Of a DNA stretch of 64,000 nucleotides, positions 55,088 through 62,485 are shown piece after piece. A program made the translations under genes and the position numbers. The stretch spans positions 495,010 to 559,009 of the forward strand of contig NZ_ML701735.1 in assembly GCF_008087345.1 (NCBI RefSeq). The letters are read 5' to 3'. Every line of letters starts with the position of its first letter. The stretch's first letter is position 1. The notes below the pieces were generated by a model. That model did not search any database. It was not told the DNA's origin and was given only the letters and a program-made list of their open reading frames with translations. Source of the DNA: Nocardioides caldifontis. GTDB taxonomy: Bacteria > Actinomycetota > Actinomycetes > Propionibacteriales > Nocardioidaceae.

Positions 55088-57877
55088 ATGGCCGGAGAAC
55101 GAGTCCTCAGCGTCCTGGGCAAGGTGTCCACCGATCCCGACCTGCTGGCGGGGCAGCTCGACGAGCTGCACCCCACGCCCAGCGAGGTGGCACCGGTCTA
55201 CCGCCAGGTCTTCCGGAGCTCCAAGCCCGCCGCCAAGCGGCTGGCCACCGCCTACGCCCGGACGCTGCCCTCGATCGACCAGCACCGCCAGCTCTTCCAG
55301 GCCGTCGCGCTGGACCGCGACGCCGAGCTGCGCCGGACACTCGTGAAGGGGTACCGGGACGCCGGCCAGGAACGCTGGGTCGTCCACGCGATCGGCCAGC
55401 TGCCGACCGCACACGCACGCACGTTGATGCGCGACCTCGTGCTCACGCCTTCTGGTAGAACGGACAAGAAGGCGCTCGAGGAGGTCTGGGACTACGTCGC
55501 AGAGCTGGGCGCCCAGATCCGCACCCCTGACGGACCGCTGGACGACGAGGGCGAGCCGGACACCGACGACGCCGTCGTCGAGTTCATCGAGGACGTCGTC
55601 GACGAGGTCAAGGAGGCGATCGAGAGCGTGGTCGACGCCGTCGTCAACGCCGCCCAGAGCCTCGCGGACGCGATCAGCGCGGTCGTCAGCTGGACGGTCG
55701 ACAAGCTCACCAACCTGGCCCAGGCGCTGCTCAACGCCGGCAAGGGGATCTTCGACCTGCTCGAGGCGGCGCTCGTGCACGGCTACGACTTCGTGCGCCG
55801 GATGGTCGAGGCCATCCGCAACGTCGGCAAGGCGATGTTCCAGATCCTCGAGCAGGCGGTGCGGTTCGTCGGCGCCCAGCTGGCGACCGTGCTCCGGGCG
55901 ATCGACAACCTGGGCCACCAGCTCAGCGAGCTCCTGTCCTGGCTCGCCACCCAGGTCGCCGACGTGGTGCGTCGCGTCGTCGACGCCCTGCTCTCCATCG
56001 GCAAGACGATCGGCAACCTGCTGCAGCAGGCGGCAGCGGCGCTCGGCACCGTGCTCCAGCAGGTGGTCGGAGCGCTGCTCGCCCTCGGCCGCCAGGTCGT
56101 CGACCTCGTGGTCGCGGCGGCCCAGCAGACGCTCACGCTGCTGCGCTCCGTGGTCAAGGCGATGATCGCGCTGGGACGGGCGGTGACCGAGGTGCTCAGC
56201 GCCGTGCTCAGCGGGGCCGCGCAGTTCTTCCGCGAGGTCGTCCGCGCCGTCGCCGAGATCGCGAGCGGGTTCATCGACCTGTGCCAGGTGATCGTCTCCG
56301 GTGCGGTGGCCCTGGCGCTCGCGGTCGCCAAGGCCCTGCTGGAGATCGGCAGGACCCTCGGCGAGCTGGTGGTCGAGCTGGCGAAGGCCGGCCTCAACGC
56401 CGTCAAGCGCGTCGTCGAGGCCGCGCTGGAGCTCGGCTACGCGGTGGTCCGGATCATCAAGGAGGTCGCCGGCCTGGTCGTCTCCGCGATCCGCGACGTC
56501 ATCAAGGCGCTCGTCGCTGCGGGCAAGGCGCTGGTCGAGATCGCGCACTCCGTCGTCGCCTTCACCTACCGGAACGCCCGGCGCTTCGTCGAGGCCGCAC
56601 TGGCGGCAGGGATCAAGGTGGCCCAGCTGCTCGAGGAGGCGGCCAAGGGCACCTACTTCCTCCTCAGGCGGATGATCACCGGCATCATCGACGCGGGCCG
56701 CAGGATCGCCGAGATCCTCGAATGGGCCGTCTCCCAGGCCGCCGCGGTCGTCGACGCCGTCCTGCGCGAGGCGGTGCTCGCGATCCGGTTCGTCCGCAAG
56801 TCGCTGGACGAGGCGCTCGACTGGGCGCTCAAGAAGGGCGCGGACCTCGTCGAGGCGATCGTGCGGATCGCCGAGGACATCGGCACCCGGCTGCGCGACG
56901 TCATCGACTGGGCGAAGGCCGCGGGCGCCAAGGCCCTTGAAGTGCTGGCCGACGTGTGGGTGCGGCTGAAGAACAGCGTCAGCTACCTGCTGACCTGGGT
57001 CGCCAAGGACCTGGTCCCCGGCCTGATCTCGGTGGTCAAGGGGCTGGTGAAGGCCGGGATCGCGATCGTCGAGATCGTCGCCTGGGCGGTCGGCAAGGCG
57101 CTCACCGCGGTCGTCGCCGTCCTCGAGGCGGCCCTCGCCGCGGGCGTCACGATGGTCGAGCTGCTCGCCGCCATCGCCCAGCAGCCGCAGAACGCAGGGG
57201 CCCTCTTCATCCAGGCGATGCGCGACCTCGGCAAGAGCGTCAAGGACATCCTCGAGCCGGCGTTCACCCTGAGCGACGCCGACAAGCGGCGCATCGTGCA
57301 GGCGCTCAAGGACGCCGGCGCTGGGGCCCAGGAGTGCCTCGACGGACTCCTGGAGATCTTCGGCGGAGCGGTGTTCACCGTCGTCGGGATCCTGCTCGAG
57401 GTGTTCGGGATCTTCCGTCCGCTCACCGACGGCGAGCGGCAGCGCGCCCGACTGGTCTACCAGGACACCCTGCCGCTCGACGACATCCAGGTCTTCGAGG
57501 GCTCCTTCATCTCGTGGGCCGCGGCCAACAACACCGGCAGCCCGACGGGTGTCGTGACGATGCGGATCATCCACTTCCCGGACAGCTACGACGACACCGA
57601 TCCGGACCAGGAGGGCTGGCTGATCCACGAGCTCATGCACGTCTGGCAGGGCCAGCACACCGGGCCGGTCTACATGGCGCACGCGCTCCTCGGCCAGGCG
57701 ACGGAGGGCTACGACTACGGCGGCACCGCGGCGCTCGACGCCCACGTCGACGAGGGGCTCTCGGCGTTCAACCCCGAGCAGCAGGGCGACATCATGCAGG
57801 ACTACTACAAGCTGCTGAGGGCCGGTAGCGCCACCACGTCGTACGACCCCTACGTCGAGGAGGTACGAGCGGCGTGA
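55088..57877 (+). CDS. Giant helical-repeat protein with C-terminal HExxH metalloprotease-like (eCIS-core/DUF4157-like) domain
   Basis: The 929-residue protein has three parts. Residues 1-155 form a soluble helical domain with an acidic linker (DDEGEPDTDDAVVEF). Residues 185-768 are about twenty tandem 29-residue repeats, mostly starting [LAI]-x-x-x-G and ending V-x-x-V-x-A; each looks like an amphipathic to hydrophobic helix. Residues 775-929 contain WLIHELMHVWQGQHTG with H847, E848 and H851, a zincin motif resembling DUF4157, now called the eCIS core domain and frequent in toxins of contractile injection systems. There is no signal peptide. It may be a membrane-inserting or lipid-binding toxin or structural protein; function is unknown. 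It heads a five-gene coupled operon. Confidence 0.85.
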   Translation: MAGERVLSVLGKVSTDPDLLAGQLDELHPTPSEVAPVYRQVFRSSKPAAKRLATAYARTLPSIDQHRQLFQAVALDRDAELRRTLVKGYRDAGQERWVVHAIGQLPTAHARTLMRDLVLTPSGRTDKKALEEVWDYVAELGAQIRTPDGPLDDEGEPDTDDAVVEFIEDVVDEVKEAIESVVDAVVNAAQSLADAISAVVSWTVDKLTNLAQALLNAGKGIFDLLEAALVHGYDFVRRMVEAIRNVGKAMFQILEQAVRFVGAQLATVLRAIDNLGHQLSELLSWLATQVADVVRRVVDALLSIGKTIGNLLQQAAAALGTVLQQVVGALLALGRQVVDLVVAAAQQTLTLLRSVVKAMIALGRAVTEVLSAVLSGAAQFFREVVRAVAEIASGFIDLCQVIVSGAVALALAVAKALLEIGRTLGELVVELAKAGLNAVKRVVEAALELGYAVVRIIKEVAGLVVSAIRDVIKALVAAGKALVEIAHSVVAFTYRNARRFVEAALAAGIKVAQLLEEAAKGTYFLLRRMITGIIDAGRRIAEILEWAVSQAAAVVDAVLREAVLAIRFVRKSLDEALDWALKKGADLVEAIVRIAEDIGTRLRDVIDWAKAAGAKALEVLADVWVRLKNSVSYLLTWVAKDLVPGLISVVKGLVKAGIAIVEIVAWAVGKALTAVVAVLEAALAAGVTMVELLAAIAQQPQNAGALFIQAMRDLGKSVKDILEPAFTLSDADKRRIVQALKDAGAGAQECLDGLLEIFGGAVFTVVGILLEVFGIFRPLTDGERQRARLVYQDTLPLDDIQVFEGSFISWAAANNTGSPTGVVTMRIIHFPDSYDDTDPDQEGWLIHELMHVWQGQHTGPVYMAHALLGQATEGYDYGGTAALDAHVDEGLSAFNPEQQGDIMQDYYKLLRAGSATTSYDPYVEEVRAA
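55640..57391 (+). repeat. Tandem 87-bp coding repeats (29-residue protein repeats, about 20 copies)
   Basis: Protein alignment by eye gives units of exactly 29 residues at 185, 214, 243, 272, 301 and so on to 740, with one 33-residue unit (620-652). Examples: LLNAGKGIFDLLEAAL, LLSIGKTIGNLLQQAA, LLALGRQVVDLVVAAA, LLEIGRTLGELVVELA. The Gly at position 5 is kept in about 14 of 20. DNA copies are diverged, so the array is old and held by selection on the protein. Confidence 0.85.
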
Positions 57878-58848
57878 CCGGCCGGTCCCGCGGAGCCTGG
57901 GTGCTGGTCGCTCCTCCGGCCCTCGTCGAGCCGTTCGCCCCGCTCGTCGAGGCGCACGGCCGCGACCGCCCCGTGGTGGTCCACGAGCGCACGACGGTGC
58001 CCGACCCCGACGAGTGGCCGTCGCTGCTCGGTCCCGGTGCCGCCGGGGCGCTCCTCGTCGCGGACCGGCGCCGCTCCCCGCGCTCGGCGCTCCCCGGAGT
58101 CTTCGTGCGGGGTTCCGACGGGGCCGCCGTGCCCGTGGGCTGGGTGCCTGCCGGCGCCGGGGGCGTCGCGCAGCTCGTCGCCACCGCCCTCGCGGTGCGG
58201 CGGCGCACGGACACCGGCCCGCTGGCGGTGCTCGGCCAGCGCAGCGCCCGCTACCAACGGCTCTCGGAGCGGCTGGAGCACCACCTCCACAGCGCGCCGT
58301 CGGTCCGCTGGGGCGCCGAGCGGGTCACCCGCGAGGACCTCTGCACCGCGCTGGAGGCCGGGCTCGGCGCGGCGGTCTACCTCGGCCACGGCCGGCCGTC
58401 CGGCTGGGCGGCGTACCGGGGGCTCCGCGCCGCCCACCTCGCGGGGTTGGCCCGGCGACCGCTCGGCTGCGTGCTCTCGGTGACCTGCTGGACCGCGAGC
58501 CGCTGGCGCGTGGGCACCAGCTTCTCCGAGCAGCTCGTCCTCCAGGGCTCGGCGGCCGCCACCGTCGGGGCCACCCGACCGGTGGAGCACCTGGCCAGCA
58601 CCCGCGTGGTCGTCGCGCTCGCCGCCGCCGTGCGGAGCGACCCGCCCGACGTGGCCACCCTGCTGCGCCGCACGTTGTTGGTCGGCGGGAAGCCCACCCC
58701 GGAGGCGCGCGACCTCCGGCTCTGCGGCGACCCGCTGGCGAGCCTGGCCGCCGAGCACGGGGCCACCGCGCGTGCCGCTGCGGTCTTCGCGCCCCCGCCC
58801 GACCTGCGCCCGCAGGACCGGCACCACCGCACCGAGGAGGTCGCCTGA
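57874..58848 (+). CDS. C25/CHAT-like (caspase-fold) cysteine peptidase
   Basis: GTG at 57874 overlaps the stop of the repeat-protein gene. In the 324-residue protein, VYLGHGRPSGW supplies His172 and CVLSVTCWTASRW supplies Cys205, spaced and placed as in the His-Cys dyad of gingipain-type (C25) and CHAT peptidases; the following GTSFSEQLVLQGSAAATVGA matches the C25 strand after the Cys. The N-terminal 140 residues are divergent. There is no signal peptide. Peptidases of this fold usually cleave a partner protein, and the obvious candidate is the co-translated 929-residue protein. Family call is by motif only. Confidence 0.75.
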   Translation: MTGRSRGAWVLVAPPALVEPFAPLVEAHGRDRPVVVHERTTVPDPDEWPSLLGPGAAGALLVADRRRSPRSALPGVFVRGSDGAAVPVGWVPAGAGGVAQLVATALAVRRRTDTGPLAVLGQRSARYQRLSERLEHHLHSAPSVRWGAERVTREDLCTALEAGLGAAVYLGHGRPSGWAAYRGLRAAHLAGLARRPLGCVLSVTCWTASRWRVGTSFSEQLVLQGSAAATVGATRPVEHLASTRVVVALAAAVRSDPPDVATLLRRTLLVGGKPTPEARDLRLCGDPLASLAAEHGATARAAAVFAPPPDLRPQDRHHRTEEVA

Positions 58849-59105
58849 TGACCGGGACGACGCTGGAGCCCCTGACGAGCGAGGTCCGCGTGCTCGTGGC
58901 CGAGATCGCCGAGCTCCACCCCGACCAGATCGAGCCGGACACCCCCTTCGCCGAGGCCGACATCGACTCGCTTCTCGCGATGGAGATCGCCGTGCACGTC
59001 GAGTCCCGCTTCGACGTCCGGTTCGAGGACGCGGAGGTCAAGCAGGTGCAGACCGTCCGGCAGCTGGCGGAGCTGGTCGCCCGGGAACGGGCCCGGCAGC
59101 CGTGA
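58848..59105 (+). CDS. Acyl carrier protein
   Basis: ATG at 58848 shares one base with the preceding stop codon. The 85-residue protein has the ACP four-helix pattern and the phosphopantetheine site Asp40-Ser41-Leu42 in FAEADIDSLLAMEIAVHVE. It starts with a Thr/Glu-rich stretch and has acidic helix II, as usual. It should carry acyl or ketide chains for the adjacent ketosynthase pair. It is clearly not the housekeeping AcpP, which normally sits with fabD/fabF. Confidence 0.92.
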   Translation: MTGTTLEPLTSEVRVLVAEIAELHPDQIEPDTPFAEADIDSLLAMEIAVHVESRFDVRFEDAEVKQVQTVRQLAELVARERARQP

Positions 59106-60316
59106 GCGCCGCACGCCGGGCCGTCGTGACCGGGCTGGGCGCCGTGTCCCCCCTCGGCGCCGGCGTGGAGCGGACGTGGGACGCCGCGCTGACCGGCCGC
59201 TCGGGGGTCACGCGGCGCGAGGACGGCCGGCTCGTCGCGCAGGTCCCCGCAGAGGACGTCGCAGGGGTCCTGGCGCAGCCCCTGCGCGCCCCGGACGGGC
59301 GACCGTGCGTGGGACGGGCCGCCGGGCTCGCCGCGGCCGCGGTCCGCGAGGCCCTGGCCCGCGCGCGGCTGACTGCCGGTGGGACGGCCGCGCAGCCGGA
59401 CCTGGTGGTCGGCACGACCATGGGCGAGCCGTCGTGGATCGACACGTGGCCCGCGGCGGAGGCCGCGCTCACGCCTCCGCCCCGCCACCGCGCGCAGGAG
59501 CTCCTGCAGGGCTCGCCGGACGGCCTCGCGGAGCAGGTCGCGACGCTCACAGGCGCCCGCGGCCGCGTGAGCGCGGTCGGCGGCGCGTGCGCGGCCGGGA
59601 ACTACGCCCTGGCCCGGGCGCTCGACGAGATCCGCTCCGGGCGCAGCGACGTGGTGCTCGCCGTCGGGGTGGACGCGTTCAGCCGCACCGCCCTGTTGGG
59701 GTTCGCGAAGCTCGGGGCCCTCGCCGAGGACGGTTGCCGGCCCTTCGGCCGCGACCGCCAGGGGCTCGTGCTCGGCGAGGGCGCCGGCTGCCTCGTGGTC
59801 GAGTCCGCCGAGCACGCCGCGGCGCGCGGCGCCGAGCCGCTCGCCGAGCTCGCCGGGGCCGGGCTGTCGGCGGACGCCCACCACCCGACGACGCCCCGGC
59901 CCGACGGGGGCGGCGCCGCCCGGGCGCTGGGTGCCGCCCTCGACGACGCCGGGGTGGCGCCGGAGGAGGTCGCCTGGGTCAGCGCCCACGGCACCGGCAC
60001 GCCCGCCAACGACCGGGTCGAGGTGCTCGCGCTGCGGACGGTGTTCGGCCCCTCCGGCGGACCGCCCGCGTCGTCGCTCAAGTCGCTCACCGGCCACGGG
60101 CTGGGTGCCGCGAGCGCCGTCGAGGCCGTCGTCGCGGTGCAGGCCCTGCGGACCGGTACCGCGCCGCCCACCTGGGGCGTCGGCGAGCAGGACCCCGACT
60201 GCGACTGGGACGTGCTCCTCGACGGGCCACGTCCGCTCGCCGGCGACGTGGTCGTCGACCAGGCCTACGCCTTCGGCGGCTGCAACGCCGTCACCGTGTT
60301 CCGGGGCGTCCGGTGA
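59102..60316 (+). CDS. Beta-ketoacyl-ACP synthase (complete catalytic triad)
   Basis: GTG at 59102 overlaps the ACP stop. The 404-residue protein has a full KAS I/II-type thiolase fold with triad Cys163 (SAVGGACAAGNYALA), His296 (VSAHGTGTPAND) and His332 (SLKSLTGHGLGAASAVEA), and a C-terminal FGGCNAVTVF. It should condense malonyl-ACP with an acyl primer. Compared with FabF it sits in a set resembling the KS-alpha of type II polyketide systems because a shortened partner follows. The stop overlaps the next start. Confidence 0.92.
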   Translation: MSAARRAVVTGLGAVSPLGAGVERTWDAALTGRSGVTRREDGRLVAQVPAEDVAGVLAQPLRAPDGRPCVGRAAGLAAAAVREALARARLTAGGTAAQPDLVVGTTMGEPSWIDTWPAAEAALTPPPRHRAQELLQGSPDGLAEQVATLTGARGRVSAVGGACAAGNYALARALDEIRSGRSDVVLAVGVDAFSRTALLGFAKLGALAEDGCRPFGRDRQGLVLGEGAGCLVVESAEHAAARGAEPLAELAGAGLSADAHHPTTPRPDGGGAARALGAALDDAGVAPEEVAWVSAHGTGTPANDRVEVLALRTVFGPSGGPPASSLKSLTGHGLGAASAVEAVVAVQALRTGTAPPTWGVGEQDPDCDWDVLLDGPRPLAGDVVVDQAYAFGGCNAVTVFRGVR

Positions 60317-61113
60317 GCACGAGCGTCTGCGTCACCGGTGTGGCGGGGTTCGGCCCCGACGGCCACGGGCTCGACGTACGCGTGGGAGCGGTGGGCGACG
60401 AGCTGCTCGCCGCCTCGCTGACGATGCGGGGGCTCCGGCCGCTCGCGCGCACCGCGCGGCTGGCGATGGTCGCCGCCGCCCGGCTGGTCGCCCCTGGCGA
60501 GGACGGCGGCGACCGCGCCGCCGTCGTCCTCGGGTCGGCGTGGGCCTGCGTCGACCCGCTCGCCGAGTTCGTCGGCGTGGCCGCGCGCGAGGGCGCGGAC
60601 CGGGTCTTCCCGATGGCGTTCCCCAACACCGTCGCCAGCGTGCACGCGGGGTACGTCGCCACGCTGCTCGGCCGGACCGGGCCCGTCGTCTCCCCCTGCG
60701 GCCGGCACGCCGGGCTCGAGGCGGTGGTCGAGGCCGTGTCGCTGCTGGAGCACGGGAGGGCCGACGACGTGCTGGCGGTCGGCGCCGAGACCCGCGGGCC
60801 GGTCGTCGACGCCGCGGCGTCAGGGTTGGGCGAGGGCGCCGCCGCGCTGCGCCTGTCCGGGGACCCGCAGGCGGCGCTGGCGGCGGTCACCGGGTGCTGG
60901 ACGGCGCGCGACCTCGAGTCGCTCCCCCCGCACGCGTGCGAGGGGGTGGTGCGTCCCGTCGGCGAGCCGGTGCTCGGCGCGGCCACGGGCGCGCTGGCCG
61001 TCGCCCGGGCCGTCCGTGACGTCGCCGCCGGCGACGGGCCGGTGACCGTGGTCGGCGGCTGCGGTGTCCAGGGGGTGGCCGCGGTCCGCCTCGAGGGCCC
61101 GACGCGCGTCTAG
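60313..61113 (+). CDS. Shortened ketosynthase-like protein (chain-length-factor-like)
   Basis: GTG at 60313 overlaps the ketosynthase stop. The 266-residue protein keeps the thiolase-fold order (VCVTGVAGFGPDG, VFPMAFPNTVASVHAGYVATL, GPVVSPCGRHAGLEAVVEAV, DDVLAVGAE) but is about 130 residues shorter than its neighbour. It has no HGTGT and no second catalytic His: the corresponding segment reads VGEPVLGAATGALAVA. It therefore probably cannot condense on its own and may form a heterodimer with the complete synthase, as KS-beta/CLF proteins do. It ends the five-gene operon. Confidence 0.8.
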   Translation: MSTSVCVTGVAGFGPDGHGLDVRVGAVGDELLAASLTMRGLRPLARTARLAMVAAARLVAPGEDGGDRAAVVLGSAWACVDPLAEFVGVAAREGADRVFPMAFPNTVASVHAGYVATLLGRTGPVVSPCGRHAGLEAVVEAVSLLEHGRADDVLAVGAETRGPVVDAAASGLGEGAAALRLSGDPQAALAAVTGCWTARDLESLPPHACEGVVRPVGEPVLGAATGALAVARAVRDVAAGDGPVTVVGGCGVQGVAAVRLEGPTRV

Positions 61114-61116
61114 GCT
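61111..61116 (+). promoter_or_regulatory. Putative -10 box for leaderless transcript
   Basis: TAGGCT begins at the stop codon of the preceding gene and ends 6 bases before the GTG at 61123, with no Shine-Dalgarno. The next two genes may therefore form a transcription unit separate from the five-gene operon. Confidence 0.4.
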
Positions 61117-61122
61117 CACCGC

Positions 61123-61428
61123 GTGGCTGAGTACCAGGTGACCTTCTGGCGCGACCTCCCCTCCCTCGTCGTCGCCCGCGAGGGCGACCAGGTGACGAAG
61201 TCGCCGCTCGCTCCGCGGTTCCAGGAGGCGATCGACGAGGCCGCCATGCGGCTGGGGTCGACCGCCTCCGACGACTACCTCGCCGGCTGGCGCCGCAGCG
61301 ACTGGACGCCGGCCGACGGCGACCCGACGCAGGTGCTCGACCGGGTGGTGGCCGCGCTGGAGGACGAGTGGCCCCCGTCCGCGGTGGCGGCGTACCTCGA
61401 CTCCCTCGGCCCGGCGGAGCGGTCGTGA
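61123..61428 (+). CDS. PF13769-like ('virulence factor' family) small protein
   Basis: The 101-residue protein (MAEYQVTFWRDLPSLVVARE, then FQEAIDEAAMRLGSTASDDYLAGW and a C-terminal AALEDEWPPSAVAAYL) looks like the PF13769 family, named for old reasons but often found beside methyl-transfer enzymes acting on folate, cobalamin or homocysteine. There is no catalytic signature. Its stop overlaps the start of a homocysteine S-methyltransferase family gene, supporting a methyl-transfer role. Family assignment is from memory. Confidence 0.72.
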   Translation: MAEYQVTFWRDLPSLVVAREGDQVTKSPLAPRFQEAIDEAAMRLGSTASDDYLAGWRRSDWTPADGDPTQVLDRVVAALEDEWPPSAVAAYLDSLGPAERS

Positions 61429-62324
61429 ACCGGCTCGCGGCGCTGCTCGGGTCCGGCTCCCCGACGCTGCTCGACGGCGGGATGGGGACCCTTCTGCAGG
61501 AGCAGGGGCTCGACGACGGCGGGGCCGGCGAGCTGTGGAACGTCGACCGGCCCGACGTCATCCGTTCCGTCCACGAGGCGTACGCCCGCGCGGGAGCACG
61601 GCTCCTCACCACGAACACCTTCGGCGGCACCCGGCCGCGGCTGCAGATGCACGGCCTCGAGGACCGCGTCCACGAGCTCAACGAGGCGGCAGCCCGGATC
61701 GCCCGGTCGGTGGCCGACGAGCACGGGATCCTGGTGGCCGGCGACCTCGGCCCCACCGGGGAGCTGATGGCCCCGCTCGGCACGATGGACGCCGACCAGG
61801 CGACGGAGCTCTTCGCCGAGCAGCTCGCCGGGCTGCGTGACGGCGGCATCGACGTCGTGCTGATCGAGACGATGAGCGACCTCGCCGAGGTGCAGGCGGC
61901 CGTCGCGGCCGCGCGGCAAGTCGTCCCGGACGCCCCCGTCGTCGCCACCCTCAGCTTCGACACCAACCTGCGCACGATGATGGGCGTCCGCCCGGGCGAC
62001 GCGGTCCGCGAGCTCGCGGCGGCCGGCGTCGACGCCGTCGGCGCCAACTGCGGCCGCGGCCCGGAGGAGATGGCCAGCATCGCCGCGGAGCTCGTCGAGG
62101 CCCGCGTCGACGGAGTGCTCGTCGTCGCGCAGTCCAACGCCGGGCTCCCGCAGGTCGTCGGCGACCACTTCGAGTACGACGCCACACCCGCGGACATGGC
62201 CTCGCACGCCCGGCTGCTCGCCGACCTCGGGATCGACCTCGTCGGCGCGTGCTGCGGCTCCACCCCCGCCCACCTCGAGGCGATGCGCGACGCCCTGGGG
62301 ACCGCGGTGGGCCGGTCCGGCTGA
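61425..62324 (+). CDS. Homocysteine S-methyltransferase family protein
   Basis: GTG at 61425 overlaps the previous stop. The 299-residue protein has the fold of the homocysteine-binding domain of MetH/betaine-homocysteine methyltransferase: LLDGGMGTLLQEQGL, LLTTNTFGGTRPRL, VAGDLGPTGELM, and the three zinc-ligand Cys in GANCGRGP and GACCGSTPAHLEAM. It is a single domain without folate, cobalamin or SAM modules, so the methyl donor must come from elsewhere or be S-methylmethionine or betaine. Pairing with the PF13769-like protein suggests a two-part enzyme. Confidence 0.88.
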   Translation: MNRLAALLGSGSPTLLDGGMGTLLQEQGLDDGGAGELWNVDRPDVIRSVHEAYARAGARLLTTNTFGGTRPRLQMHGLEDRVHELNEAAARIARSVADEHGILVAGDLGPTGELMAPLGTMDADQATELFAEQLAGLRDGGIDVVLIETMSDLAEVQAAVAAARQVVPDAPVVATLSFDTNLRTMMGVRPGDAVRELAAAGVDAVGANCGRGPEEMASIAAELVEARVDGVLVVAQSNAGLPQVVGDHFEYDATPADMASHARLLADLGIDLVGACCGSTPAHLEAMRDALGTAVGRSG

Positions 62325-62485
62325 CCCGGCAGGTCCGGCCGGTCCGGCGGCTGCGCTGCTCAGTGCCGCCGCGGGCGGCGGGCCTCGCCCGGGAAGCCGG
62401 ACCGGGTGTGCACACCAGGGCGTCCGGGCAGCGGCGGTGCCTCCGGCGAGACTGGCTCCACGTCCGGTCCGGCCATGCGGCGCGC
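62325..62485. other. Intergenic region between convergent genes
   Basis: The 161 bases are very GC-rich with small hairpins (for example CCGCC-GCG-GGCGG around 62368) but no clear terminator with a T-run and no supportable gene. Confidence 0.4.

Noticed and set aside
58848-60316. Housekeeping fatty-acid synthase genes (acpP-fabF)
   Set aside because: No fabD, fabH or accD is adjacent, the ketosynthase has a truncated partner, and the set is fused by overlaps to a peptidase and the repeat protein.
55088-61113. Contractile injection system or phage tail locus
   Set aside because: Only the HExxH domain recalls eCIS effectors; no sheath, tube, spike, baseplate or ATPase gene is present.
62360-62476. 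A 38-codon Pro/Arg-rich open frame on the minus strand downstream of the desaturase
   Set aside because: No ribosome binding site, no signal or domain, and composition matches random GC-rich sequence.
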